A stretch of DNA of 64,000 nucleotides from Acanthacorydalis orientalis (lineage: Eukaryota > Arthropoda > Insecta > Megaloptera > Corydalidae): assembly GCA_034766995.1 (NCBI GenBank), contig CM068316.1, forward strand, positions 16,909,090-16,973,089, in the 5' to 3' direction. Made by a program: the position numbers and the translations under genes. Positions 26,804-40,268 of this stretch are shown here, piece after piece; the first letter of the stretch is position 1, and each line of letters opens with the position of its first letter. The notes under the pieces were generated by a model. It saw only the letters and a list, made by a program, of their open reading frames with translations, was not told the DNA's origin and did no database searches.

Positions 26804-28489
26804 TATAAATGAAAATATGTAAAAATTACTTACAGAATATTACACTTAAATCTGATATTTTTTATAATTCTTTTCTTGTTTTAACTTGTGATACATGTTG
26901 CACTTACGTAGAATGTTCTAGTACTTTGCACTATTTTTCTGATCTAGTCCCACATGGCTTCCATGTACAATAACGTCAGAAATGCTCTTATTATATCTAT
27001 ATTCCTATTCATATTTGAATTTATCCTTAAATATCACTTGTATTTAAAATTTTCTATATTATATTCAATATTATTTAAACTTCACTGAACACTAAATATA
27101 TTCAATTTTTGTCTTTTTATTTCTACACAAAATGATTTCATGCACATAGAGTAACTATAACATTACACGCAGGAACATGTGTAACGCACACGTACACTTT
27201 CTCTTTCCACAGCACACTGGTGATCATCTGAAATAAATATTTATGTTATATTTGATGTATTGTGATAATATTGTGAATAATTTAAAAATATATGTCACAG
27301 TTACATAAATAAGATAGTAACAATAATTTTATATAGCTTTGACGAAATTTACAAAATTATTCTCTTATGCTGAATCTTTGTATAAAATTTAAAATTATTT
27401 ATTTATACTACTTAAAAGAAATCGAATATTAAATATTTTACATGTTTACACATACTAATATGAAAACGTTACATAATCGAAAATAAAAGTAAATCATTTT
27501 TAAAAGAACTAAAGCATTTCAATTATTTATACGTGTATTTCAATTATTTGTACGTGTACATGAGCAGCTAAAAGTGTGTGTAATCTTCAATTCAAATTTC
27601 AAGTACCATTTAAGAAAAAATAATTATAATTCGTGAAAATTTGATTCGTTTCATAGTTTTTGAATTGATAGAGTGTAAAAACATGGCAAGATAAAAAAAT
27701 CTAATAAAAAAAACTATTACTGATTTGTATATTTGAACAAAAGTACACAATTTTTTATAAAAATGTAACTCTCATTTCCATTTTATTTGCATTGTTTTGT
27801 AACTTGTTTTTCATTCGGTATGCAAAATGCTGTTAAATTATGAACTATAATTGAATATTATAATAATATTGTCACATTTAAGATAACAAAAAATGTATTG
27901 AATAACGCAATTAATAACACTAAATATTGATAATTTTCATAAATATTACGAATACTTAGCTTTTCTGAATAGTTAATTATTAGTTAATAATGCATGTCAA
28001 TAAATAAGACCATATATTTTAACAGATATTTATAGAAAAAATTTCCGTTTGAAATTTTCGTAATGATAAGTAATAACGTATAAGTAATGATAATATAAGT
28101 GATAATAAATTTAAATCAAATTATTCTTGGAAAATAAAAACATCTTTAAATCCAAATTAAAATCACCGGCTATCATATATGTCATATAATTTTTTTCTTA
28201 TTTGCAAAACGAATATACTTTTAAATTTAAAGTTTTAGATATTATTCTTCAATATATGTGTATATATATACATACATATATATATATATGCATATCTATC
28301 TATATATATATATGTATATATATATCCAAAAATGTGATCTATATTTATGTTTACAGATTCAGGAATGCAAATGAAACGCATTTTTTAGGTATATGGTCTC
28401 TAAAAAATCATTTTGGATATATTTTTTACTTAATTTTGTATAAAATATATCTTGTTATATCTCTTAAAAATTAAATATATTTATTAAGT
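26804..28489. other. AT-rich spacer, no gene seen
   Basis: Contains a broken (TA)n tract at 28252-28326. 26880-27240 is slightly more mixed in composition but I recognise nothing in it. Confidence 0.5.
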
Positions 28490-28990
28490 AAATAAAATTC
28501 ATTCGGTGCCTTTAAATTTATTCAATCTTAACACTGTTCTAAATTGAAATATTTTCTCGTCATTTCAAGATTTTGAAGTGCCAAACTTAACATTTCAAAT
28601 GTACTATGTTCTTGGCTATGCAGTTATCATTACCTCATAAAACAGTTGTGAACACAATGACGTTCGAAAATGATATTGCATAGTTTTCACATTCCAGTTG
28701 AAAAAATGCTACCAAAGCTGCGAGAATTATTTGTTCAGCTTCGGGAGAAGATGTTGTGACACGAAAACATACCAAAAAATGCTCAAATAATGGAAGAGTC
28801 AATAAAAGTCATTAACACTTTATAGAATAAATACTGTCATCATTTTTTTCTACAAAGAATTGATCAGTTACCCGACAGATGAAACAAAGTTACACAAAAT
28901 AATGGGAGATATTTTGAGGATTAAAAAATATTCCATTTTTCTATAAGCATTCATTTTCTATAAAAAAGGCACCGAATAGTGTACGCACCT
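28490..28990 (+). mobile_element. Mariner miniature element, family B, copy 2
   Basis: Left end ATTCGGTGCCTTTAAA and right end GGCACCGAATAGTGTACG are inverted copies. Inside, remnants of the mariner N-terminus (KNATKAARIICSASGEDVVT, about 28705-28760) are followed directly by the C-terminal block IDQLPDR and NNGRYFED (about 28860-28925), so the catalytic domain is missing. Same architecture as the copies at 11221-11726 and 46743-47245. Confidence 0.85.
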
Positions 28991-29130
28991 AATAACAAAT
29001 TTACAGTATTAAATATATTTTCAACGAATGGTCAAAATCTACTCTGTGCTTTAAAATATAAGTCTCAATTCGACATTATAAAAATTGAAAAAGTGTCTTA
29101 AATTTTCCTCCTTTTTCTAGTCGCCCTACC

Positions 29131-30272
29131 CTTACAATTTAGGGCGCAAACGCAAGGGACTCGAATCGCTCGAGGATCAGTGGGTTAGTAAGCAGTAACC
29201 CCTAGTTTATGTTCCCTTAACCCTTTGATGCACTTTTGCGCCGTTTGGGAAAAAACGGGGCTCAAAGTTTCAAGATAACGCATGAGTACTATGTAATTAG
29301 TCTTCGTGTAGTTACATGAAAGAAGTGCGTAGTATATTTGGTTAGGAAAACCAGTCGGAACGCTGGATGTCTCGGGTTCAATTATTCTTTTCGGATTTTT
29401 TTTGTTTTGTTTTTTGTAATCTAAATATTATGATTTCTTCTTTCAATACATTTTTATTCTTTTTTTCTGCAACAATGTTACCTAAAAATATTTCTATTCT
29501 AATTTTATTACTTTTTATTTTTTTTTTACCATTTAAAAACACATTTATATTTTTATATTCATAAGAGAACGTTGAAATAAATTAACTGCAGCTACGCAAA
29601 TTTGAAATAACAACGCTGATCGTAGTGGAAAAGAATTCGGAGCAAAGTTTTGAGGAACTTACACAACTATTTTTCTTGTGAAACGTGCAGCATTATGTTA
29701 TGTAGCGAGTCGACTCTTACACAGAAGAGACAGGAAGTTCTTCAAAACTTTGCTCCGAATTCTTCTCCATTGCGATCAGCGTTGTTATTTCAAATTTGCG
29801 TAGCTGCAGTCAATTTATTTCAATGTTCTCCTACGAATATAAAAATATTCATGTTTTTAAATGATAAAAAAATAAAAAGTAATAAAATTAGCGTCAAAAC
29901 ATTTTTAGGTGACACTGTTACAGAAAAAAAAAAACAATAAAAATATATTGAAAAAAGAAATTCTTACAATAACATAACATTTACATTACAAAAACAAAAC
30001 AAAAAAATCCGAAAAGAATAATTGAACGCGAAACATCCAGCGTTCCGACTGGTTTTCCTAACCAAATATACTACGCACTCATTTCATGTAATTACACGGA
30101 GACTAATTACAAGGTACTCATGCGTTATCTTTAAACTTTGAGCCCCGTTTTCTTCCAAACGGTGCAAAAGTGCATCAAAGGATTAAGGGAACATAATCTA
30201 GGAGTTACTACCTACCAACCTACCGACCCTCAAGGAATTCGAGTTCCCCACGTTGCGCCCTCTCGTTGTAAG
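29131..30272. mobile_element. Large foldback element, about 530-bp arms
   Basis: Left arm 29131-29660 and right arm 29735-30272 are inverted copies across almost their full length, roughly 88-90% identical by eye, separated by a 74-bp loop (29661-29734). Matching inner ends are AAGTTTTGAGGAACTT and AAGTTCTTCAAAACTT; matching middle parts include CCAGTCGGAACGCTGGATGT and its complement at about 30040; the outer ends are CTTACAATTTAGGGCGC and GCGCCCTCTCGTTGTAAG. Each arm contains TTAACCCTTTGATGCAC or its mirrored, slightly changed form. No protein domain is visible; the frames at 29367-29564 and 29650-29940 lie within the arms and look accidental. Confidence 0.93.
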
Positions 30273-30502
30273 AACAGTAAATAATTCATTAGCAAATACG
30301 ATTTTTTCAGTTAATAGAATCAGTAATAAAATTTACATTGATAAAGTATTAAATATACAATTCTCAAATAAAATATTAAAGGAAAACTTTACAGCATCCC
30401 TGCTCGTATTATTAAAAAAGCTGCTCGTATTATTATTAATATTCATTTGTAATAAGATAACAATACAAAGTACTCACTATTTCCACACACATACATACAT
30501 AT

Positions 30503-30828
<326 letters not shown>

Positions 30829-31843
30829 AACAAAAATGGTGATTTCGAAAAGAAACTGCATGGATTAAATTTATTACAACCTTTGAATAATACAAAAAAA
30901 AAGAATATTCTACTATTTATAATAAAAAACAAAGAAAGAAAACGAATGTTTAAAAGAACCAAGATTTTCCAGGAATGAACTATACTTATCTATATGTATA
31001 CAGATGTTATGTAGTAACTAGCTCATGTGATTGTATTTGAATGTATTTGTGTATTTATATAATAGAAATGTTTATGTGTATGTGTGTGTGTGAAATGTAT
31101 CGGCACTCGTAATGGGCTGAAGTTGATGAGTCATTCATATATAATACATACACATGAAAACGGACAGACTTTCGATTATTCCAATGAAAGTTTTGATATA
31201 AAGTCAGACTGAAATATTTATATTTTATAATCATTGTAATCTACACAGATACAGTTTTAAAAAGTATCCTTTTTTGTTTAGATTTTCATTACATCGATGC
31301 AATTTTATTGTTACTGTTATGTACAACGAGAATGTCAACATTTCGACACATTTCCACTGTTATAAAATGAAATTATTCTTCCTGGGGATCTTACACAGTT
31401 GGATTTTTTTTGTTAACATTTTTATTCGCATTATGTATAACATTTACTTCAATAGTTTCATATAATTAAACAGTAGAATCAAGAACAAAATAAACACTTT
31501 TTTCTAGTAAGATATTCTTATGAAATTACTTATCATTTTGGATACTATTTCTTTATTAAAAGTATGAACAAAAATAACCAACTATTTTATTTTTAATAGC
31601 TTCTACATTCTTTTTTTCTAAATATTTACTATCAAGAAAAACACAATTTCATAAAAAAACTTTCCATAAACAACCACAAATGATCAAAATTCGCTCAGAT
31701 AATAAATATTTATTATTAATGTTACTTTACTGATTACTTCTACGATATAATGCTGTAAGCATACAAACAAAAAAGAATTTAAATTATATTGAAATACTCT
31801 CTTCCATTTCTGACTATTTTTCATATGAAATAAAAATTTTCAC

Positions 31844-31891
<48 letters not shown>

Positions 31892-32523
31892 AACATAACA
31901 ATAAAGTTTGAATAAGAAACAATTCACAATACAGTTCTAACGCTGGATAAATTCACTGTTACAAATAAAATTCTTTTTCAGTGCATAAACTATAAAATAT
32001 ATTCTATTTAAAACTGTTCAATAAGTCATTGTTGATGATTCTAAGGTGATTTTAAACGCTACGTTACAGAAAAATGTGTTAAAAAATAAATGAACAGACT
32101 TTTTTATGCTTTATTGAGCATCACCATCGAAAAAAATATCCATAATGATTCATTAAACATTTTTAAACAGGAACATTTTTATCGGTTGTGGGGTGAAAAA
32201 ATATGTCATTCATGAAACAATTATTTATAAGTTTTTCTGTACTCTAAAATTTCTTGTTTACTATAGAAATAAAGTATTATTTACGGAAAACAAAACAAGG
32301 CAAAGCCCATTTCAGTAAATATGTTTTAATGTTGTTCCAGAAATTGACAACTTATATATACGATCAAATTGCAATAAAAATTTGCATTATATATCAATAA
32401 TTTTTATTATGTCTATGACAATATCAAAATACCTTGATATTTTCAAATCTTAACAATATAAACATACTCAATAATAAAAACAGTCCTTTTTTAATTTATT
32501 TATACTATGAAATGTGTACTATG

Positions 32524-32569
<46 letters not shown>
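30829..32569. other. AT-rich spacer, no gene seen
   Basis: (TA)n at 31850-31889 and 32528-32569. At 32165-32200 the reverse strand shares CCGATAAAAATGTTCCTGTT with 980-1000 in the plus strand, a fragment of some unidentified dispersed repeat. Otherwise nothing recognised. Confidence 0.5.
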
Positions 32570-32572
<3 letters not shown>

Positions 32573-32860
32573 TGACGTACCCAGGGTTTAATCTGGGAGG
32601 GAGTTGAATTGATAAAAAAATGTTAATGTGAATTCAATAAAATTCATTAAATTGTTATAAAAATTTATTTAAAGAATAAAATCCAGTTTTCTTTTCTTCT
32701 TACAAGACTCTTAAATTATTTCAGTTGTGGTTATTTTAGTCTTTCTGTGTGTATAGAAGAATTTTCGTGAGATGTTTTTGTTTTTTTTTTCTATTGTTTT
32801 TTACCTTTTGCCCTTGGAGACTGCTAAGGACCCTTGTCCCTCCCCCTTGGTGGGCCACTA
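32570..32860. mobile_element. hAT-like miniature element in a TA tract
   Basis: About 291 bp. The left end CAGTGACGTACCCAGGG and the reverse complement of the right end TAGTGGCCCACCAAGGG are inverted repeats with a hAT-style CAGTG/TAGTG start; both continue into GGGAGGG words. The flanks are TATATATA on both sides, compatible with an 8-bp target duplication inside (TA)n, although the duplication cannot be proven in such a repeat. A T-rich core and no transposase. Confidence 0.75.
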
Positions 32861-33465
<605 letters not shown>

Positions 33466-33599
33466 GTATAGGTAATTAAAAAAAAAGTACATTTATTTAA
33501 AATATAGGAAAATTTGTATGTAAAAATTAATTTCATTTTAAATTATTACCTACACCAAATATCAAATAAATAGTTTTAAAAAATTAATGTACATAAATA

Positions 33600-34481
33600 C
33601 AGAGCGTCCCAAAAATGTATACACATTTTAACAGTCCATAACCCTTTTAATTTTCTTTCTTTTGTGGTAAAAGTGATTTAATGGATAATAATAAGCAATC
33701 TTAGACTAAACGTCGAAAAAATGAAAGTTGTAAAGTGCTACTGGATGTGTGAGAAAGTAATTGATGTGCAAAGATAGTTTAAAAAACATTATTTAAATTA
33801 AACAATTCAATTAATCGCCACAATTGCAGCTACTGGGCATCTAATAATCCACATTTTATGGAGAAAAATCATGTTAATTTATTAGGAGGTACAGTGTAGT
33901 GTGAATTCTCAACAAGGGATTTAATTGGACCATTATTTTTTGATAGAACTGTGACTGGTGCCGTTTACTTGAATCTGCTACAGAAATTTGTTATATAACG
34001 CATTCGTGAGGTGTTTAAGGATAAGGAGGACTTTTATTTCCACCAAGATGGTGCACTTCCTCACTAGCATCGTGATGTGAAGGCCCATTTTGATGAAAAT
34101 GTGCCGAACAGATGGACTGGATGTAGAGGTAGCATTGAATATTCCCCGTACTCCCCAATCTTCATGCTAATATACTTTTTTCGTGAGACTCATCAAAAAT
34201 AAAGTATATGGTATAAAACCGGTAACAGTTGATGAATTGAGAGCATCCATTGAAAGAAAATCCACCCAAATATCAAACCAAATCATTCAATCTATTTGCG
34301 ATTCCATTGTTTCACGTTATCAACAATGTCTTGATCAGAATAATCATCAATTTGAGCACTTGGAATAAATAAAAAAATCTCTATCTGTCTTCTTTCATTT
34401 GGTTTTTTAACTTTAGTTATAACTTAATAAATACTAAATTTATAATCATTCAAAGTGTGTTTACATTTTTTAGATGCTCTG
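33600..34481 (+). mobile_element. Tc1/mariner-superfamily element, deleted and decayed
   Basis: Ends CAGAGCGTCCCAAAAATGTA and, reversed from the right, CAGAGCATCTAAAAAATGTA, with TA at both sides. The 882-bp length is short of a full element. Transposase remnants: [13 protein letters not shown] (about 33955-33995), DFYFHQDGALPH (about 34028-34063, a catalytic Asp kept), GCRGSIEYSPYSP (about 34120-34160) and an open C-terminal stretch of 61 codons at 34183-34368 ending HQFEHLE, which resembles the usual C-terminus (R..QC......HFE). The residues after SP are changed so that the last catalytic Asp is no longer visible. The N-terminal HTH part is largely deleted. Confidence 0.85.
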
Positions 34482-35624
34482 TATATTTAGTATTATTTTT
34501 CAAAAATTATATTCTTTACTTAAAAGAATAAACCTAAATGACATCGTTTTCCTTTCGTAAAGTTTCATATCGTAAAGTTTAAAGTTAACATTGATTATCT
34601 TTCAAAATTGCATACAAACGACATATATTTTAATGTGATTTAAGAAAAGTAACGTATCGTTTACATTATGGTAGAATTATTTAACTTATCATCATCATAA
34701 TAATTTTAGATGCAGCAAATATTTGAATTTCGTTAGCAAAATGATTCAAAATGCACTAAGAAAATTAAACATACGTAACGTTAATAATTCTATAATAACT
34801 ATAAAGGGTCTGGGAAGAAATACGTTAAGTACCTAAATAAATGTTTAATTACGCATTCAATGCATGGAAATAGCATGAAGACAAAGCTTACACATATGTT
34901 TACAGTTATCAGCATATAAGTTAGTACGTAAAGATATGAATTTTCTGTTTTTAATTATATAAACACATATTCATGAAGTCTAAGCACATTCAAGTAAATG
35001 TTTACTAAATACAATAAAAGTTTTATTTAATGTGTACATTAATCTGTCGTCGAAATTGTCGCAAATCGTTTTAATTTCGCATTCGTATGAATTTATTGGA
35101 TTTGTATTTTAAACTATCTGATATAAAGATTTTATGTCACGAACACTGAACTAGAAATATTTTATGTCTGTGAGCAATTTAGAATTTAACTTTTCAATTG
35201 TACTCATTTTTTTATCATATATTATTATTTTTTTTTTCTAAAATAAAATCAACTGAAATTATTATAAATCAACAACACATAAATGACTAGTTTAATCCCC
35301 AAATTAGAATGTGATGTTAATAAAACAAGAAATAAGTTCATAATTTTAATAGAATCAAAAAAATAAAATTTTAATCAAATGTAACTTAGAAATTCGGATA
35401 CTAATTAAGTTCTCGTATAATTATTTTTCAGCTACCAACTTTTTGACAACTTTTTCAATTAAAAAAAATTATGATACAGCAAAATATTCAGTCTTTTGAT
35501 GCATAAAACAAATAACTAATTCAAGCACTTAATATAAACATTCATTAATAGAAACTGAATAAAATTTTATTACAGTATTATTTTATTATAGCAGTACCTT
35601 TGTTATTATTTTGTTAAAAAAACA
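34482..35624. other. AT-rich spacer, nothing recognised
   Basis: No coding, RNA or transposon signal recognised on either strand. Confidence 0.5.
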
Positions 35625-35705
35625 ACAGGGGGATCTGGCTCCCTGATCGCTGCCCTCGTTCACTGCTGGACGGACTTCCCCACTCGCTGACGCTCACCCA
35701 TCCCT
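35625..35705 (-). repeat. GC-rich module, reverse orientation
   Basis: Read on the minus strand it contains GTGAGCGTCAGCGAGTGGGG, GAACGAGGGCAGCGATC and ends AGGGAGCCAGATCCCCCT, an imperfect hairpin. Related to the modules at 17656, 24784 and 57235. Confidence 0.45.
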
Positions 35706-36157
35706 AACAAATAAAAGAAATTAACAAATTATACATAGAAATAATCAGCGTAACATGTAAGTCGCAAATTTTTCTTGGAAAAGTATATAAAAAATAATAA
35801 CAAAATACAATGTTAAAGTGTGTAACAATTTTTTTACTCCAAAGTTTCAGTGAATACAATATTTTAAATAATTTTTTTATCAGCTGTACAATAAAATCGT
35901 ATACTATCTTTTTTTGTACAACTTAAAAGAGCTACAAACATGTGACTAGTTTCAACCAATCATAACAGCGACTACGCGATCTCCATCAGCTAAACAGAAC
36001 ATGAATAAAATTTCCAAAAAGGGTGTATGGGACTGATTTTTAATTATATAGAGAAAAACAACTATTCAATTATTATTTAAATAATAAAGAAGTTTTTTAA
36101 GTAATTATGCTGAGATTGTAATTACATCCGAATAAGTAGAGATGCATGGAAATAACT
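35706..36157. other. AT-rich spacer, nothing recognised
   Basis: No feature recognised. Confidence 0.5.
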
Positions 36158-37094
36158 ATTAGGTTAATAAAAAGGTAACTGCGGTTTAATGGCCTACGAA
36201 TTCATATATATATATTTTTATTCTTACTTCTTTAAGTGGTACAGAGCTATTGAATGACTAACGCCTGATTTTTGTACAATCTCTCGAATTGTTGTGCGTG
36301 GTTCTGATTCAACTAACGCATTCAGTTGGTCGCAATGAACTGATAACACACGCGACCTTCTTCATCTTCAAGGCTCTTTTCCCTAGCACGAAATTTTTGA
36401 AACCACCATTGCACCGTACGTTCCTTAACAATTCCCACACTAAAAGCAGCGTTTATTTTACGATTAGAGCGGTTTCTGCTGCTATACGTTCATCACAGTA
36501 GCTAGAGAGAGGAGAAGCACGAAAACAATTTCCTAAACCGAAGCTTCATAACAAAAAGATTGTGTTCACTGTTTGGTGGTCGGAAAATAGCATCATTCAC
36601 TATAACTTCTTAAGTCCTGATGAAACAATAACAGTAGAAAAATATTGTCACGAAATTGAAAAAATATATGAGAAGTTGCATCATTTACGGCCAGCATGAT
36701 TCAATCGAAGAGGACCAATCCTTCTTCATGACAACGTCCAACCACACGTGTCATAAATGACTATAAAATTTAATGAACTGGGTTATGAAACATTATATCA
36801 CCCACCTTATTCTCCGGACCTGTCTCCGATAGATTGTCATTTTTTTTAAACATTTGAGTAATTTCATACAAGAGAAGGTTTTCAAAGATCAAGAATCGGC
36901 TCCAAGCGCTTTCGATGAAATCTTTAATTCCATGGCTCCAGAATTCTATCTTGTAAGAATAAATAAACTTGTTTCCCGTTGGGAGAAATGTGTGCAGGCT
37001 AATGGTCGTTATTTTGATTAATAAATATAATTTTTAACTAATATATGCGTCTTTATATTCGATACGTAAAAACCGCAATTATTTTTGCACCAAC

Positions 37095-37103
<9 letters not shown>
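36158..37103. mobile_element. Chimeric mariner: inverted HTH part joined to forward catalytic part
   Basis: The left segment (36158 to about 36490) is the 3' half of a family A element in reverse orientation: terminal repeat TTAGGTTAATAAAAAGGTAA, then the reversed HTH region. The right segment (about 36500-37103) is a forward mariner catalytic region: KPKLHNKKIVFTVWWSE (about 36535-36590), HYNFLSPDETITVEKYC, GPILLHDNVQPHVS (about 36715-36757, second Asp kept), HPPYSPDLSPIDCHFF (about 36800-36846, third Asp kept), LVSRWEKCVQANGRYFD-like end, and the 3' terminal repeat CCGCAATTATTTTTGCACCA. The first catalytic Asp region is lost at the junction. Several stops interrupt it. The outer ends are still an inverted pair. 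The right end abuts (TA)n. Confidence 0.88.
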
Positions 37104-37146
<43 letters not shown>

Positions 37147-37148
37147 CG

Positions 37149-37186
<38 letters not shown>

Positions 37187-38121
37187 CATAAATTGAAGTA
37201 TAAATGAAATTGTTATTTATAACACATTTTCAGTAAATTTGAAGAAAAGTACATTTGTTATCTAAGAAAATGTCAATTCAGAATAAATGAGATGTGAATT
37301 AAATATACAAATAGATAGTAAACAGAGTTATAAAGTAGATAAAGTAAAACTCAACGCCTATTTAGCGTTGTTGTGAAGAATAACAACAAAGTGCCAAATA
37401 TCGAAAGATAAGCGAATTGCACAGTACGCACGCATGAAAATTAACAATGAACGCGGACACTCCATAAATTCTCTTAATTTACACTGTAAAATGCCATTAG
37501 CATTCGCAGTCTCCGAATTACCTGTTTCTTATTTATTTATGTTCAAGAAAATAATCCGCTTTACGAAAATCATATTATAACCAATTTGCGTCTCGGCTGA
37601 AAATTGATGAAAAACTTTTATTTCAAGTAAATCTGTTTTCATTTCGACATTCTTGCGCGTCATTCAAATGGGACTTTTTCTTTTCCTCGAATATAATGAT
37701 TTGTTCCCATTTATGTGGAGTACCAGAAACAAACTTTTCTCATATACATTGATGAAATAAAATATCAACTTCACAATACAATATCGTGTTTTTTTTCCTT
37801 TCTCCTCGTATAAATAACGTAGATGAGAGATCCTGGAAATATTCCGAATATTTTAAGATAACTTTTATTTTGTACTCGTTCTTGTCGTTATTTATATATT
37901 TTATTTGATTTGTTTAGTTTTTTTCTGTACACGATAACGTCTACATATTGTTTAATTTATAGATCAACGAGTCAGTATTCTAACTTCTCGTAATTATTTT
38001 ATCTCATTCTTTTTGTGAAATAAATTCTCTCATTTTATTATTAACATACTTTTGTTTTATTACACATATCTATGGAAACTTTTTTATATTTTAAATAGAA
38101 ATAACAGACACATTCCTACAA

Positions 38122-38183
<62 letters not shown>

Positions 38184-38307
38184 CCTTCACATATTTTGTA
38201 TTCAATTTCAAAGATGAGTTTTTATTTAAATAATTCTTGGAAATAATTATTTAAATAAATAATCTATACATTTTTAAATAAATAATGTATATTTGAACAT
38301 TTTTATA

Positions 38308-38363
<56 letters not shown>

Positions 38364-38483
38364 TATATATATATATATATATATTAAAATGATTTCCAAT
38401 GTTGAATACAATTTACTTTTAATATCAAAATATTTTTTAATGAAAAATTAGATAATAAAAGTTCTATTTCTAACAATATTATA
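37104..38483. other. AT-rich spacer with (TA)n tracts
   Basis: (TA)n at 37099-37136 and 37149-37187, (CA)n-(TA)n at 38122-38181, TA tracts at 38310-38385. 37340-37740 is somewhat less AT-biased but I recognise no feature. Confidence 0.5.
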
Positions 38484-38545
38484 TTAAGTTGGTAGAAAAA
38501 TAATTACTGTTCATGACATTCAAATTCATATGCATTTCTTAATTT
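38484..38545 (-). mobile_element. End fragment of family A mariner
   Basis: TTAAGTTGGTAGAAAAATAA and the following subterminal bases match the family A 3' terminus in reverse orientation, then similarity stops. A weak partner end (CCGCAACTATCTGCATGAAA) lies at about 38950-38975, so this may be a 490-bp element with an unrelated interior. Confidence 0.6.
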
Positions 38546-38715
38546 CATGCATTTTATGCATTTATTATTGAAAATTTCAATTTCCAATGTATTGGAATGA
38601 ATTACCAAAATATTTACAATTAATTACTAAGTTTACATTTCGATATTTTCATAACGCGATGGTGTCTTTAAAACGGATTATTTTCATGAAACGAAGGTTT
38701 ATTACATATATATAC

Positions 38716-38765
<50 letters not shown>

Positions 38766-40268
38766 ATAACTTTCCAAATCTAAATCGGTTAGAACATATT
38801 AAATGATTTTTAAAATCTCAGACTTTAAATCAAACATGCAGATTAATAGCACGACCTCCTACTATTTCCATTCATTTCAATAATATACAATCTAAGAATA
38901 GCATAGAAACATAAAGGAGTTTTGAATAATATTCGATTATTTTTAGTATAACCGCAACTATCTGCATGAAACTAAGCTTTATCTAAATAAAATTTTAAAA
39001 CATGCATCTCTAACTGAATAAACCGACGAAAATAACTGCAGTACGTTGTGCTATTCGAGTTGTTTTATCTTACTTTAAGCTTGTATTGGATTCGATGTAC
39101 ATGCAACGTCAATTTTCTTATGGTTCGTTGAGTATACTAGTAAGATAAACCGTATAGTTGCTGAAGCTTTCTTAAAGATTTACGAGAAAATCTTAGAAAC
39201 GTTCCACGAATTCCTCGAGTTTATCTTAATACAATATATTTATAGTGATATGTTAAGTCATTAACATTTTCTTTAATACAAAAATCTTGGAAAAGTTCAT
39301 TTATATATAATTAATTTAAAAAAAGATTTTGTTTAATATTCTTTAAAATATGTCATAAATATGAATAAGAAACGTATTTTTTTTTAAAAAAAAACGAACA
39401 TTCTAAAAACAACGCAAATACTCTATTTTAAAATATTTAATACATGATTTTAAAAATTTTTAATAGATTTTTATAATATTTACAATTATAATTTGTGAAG
39501 ATAAATTTAAACAGTGATCATTTACTAACATCAAAAAAGTCTAAGTTTAATATACATTAGTTATTTAAAAATAATTTTAAAAAAATCATTAAATATTAAA
39601 TACTTGACAATTATGATTTTTCCAAAAAATATTTTTTTATATTACATATAATAATTTAGATATTAAAGCACACTTTTATATTGTAAATATAAACTAAGGC
39701 TGTATCTTATTTTAGTCACTTGTTTTAAACATACAGCAGTAATCTAGAATCTTCATTTTGTGCTTATAACTATTAAATATACTTTATTTAATGTTGACAT
39801 AATATGAAATATTTTATAAAGGTGGTATATGATAATAACAAGGAAAATCGCTCTGAAAATAGCATCATCATCATTGAAGTTCTCATAAGCAATAATTAAA
39901 ATTTAAATATTTTTGATCAGAAAAATGTTAGTGATTTTTTTGAGGCCCATGAAAAATTAATTTGTAGAAGTAAATTTAACCACAATGGCAGAACTGTAAT
40001 ATATAGTTTTTATTTTCAATATTTTGAAAATTCTTTCTACGCACATTTTTTTAAATAATATCACAAATATAAATCACAAATCAATAAATCATGCGATCTG
40101 GGTATGAAAAATCGTTCATATATTCAGCTCTTATCAAATAAATCATAGATTGATTTGAATAGAGATCAGTTGTTTCATTTTATTTAAAAAAACACACACA
40201 TTTAGTTCCTGTAAACCATTCAAGAATAAAATTAAAAGTTGACAGAATATATTAGGACACAGAAAATA
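38546..40268. other. AT-rich spacer, nothing recognised
   Basis: (TA)n at 38704-38763. 39020-39240 is slightly richer in GC but has no recognisable signal. Confidence 0.5.

Noticed and set aside
29367..29940. Two frames inside the large foldback
   Set aside because: They lie in the arms and loop, have hydrophobic AT-codon composition or no motif, and the mirrored arm does not preserve them.
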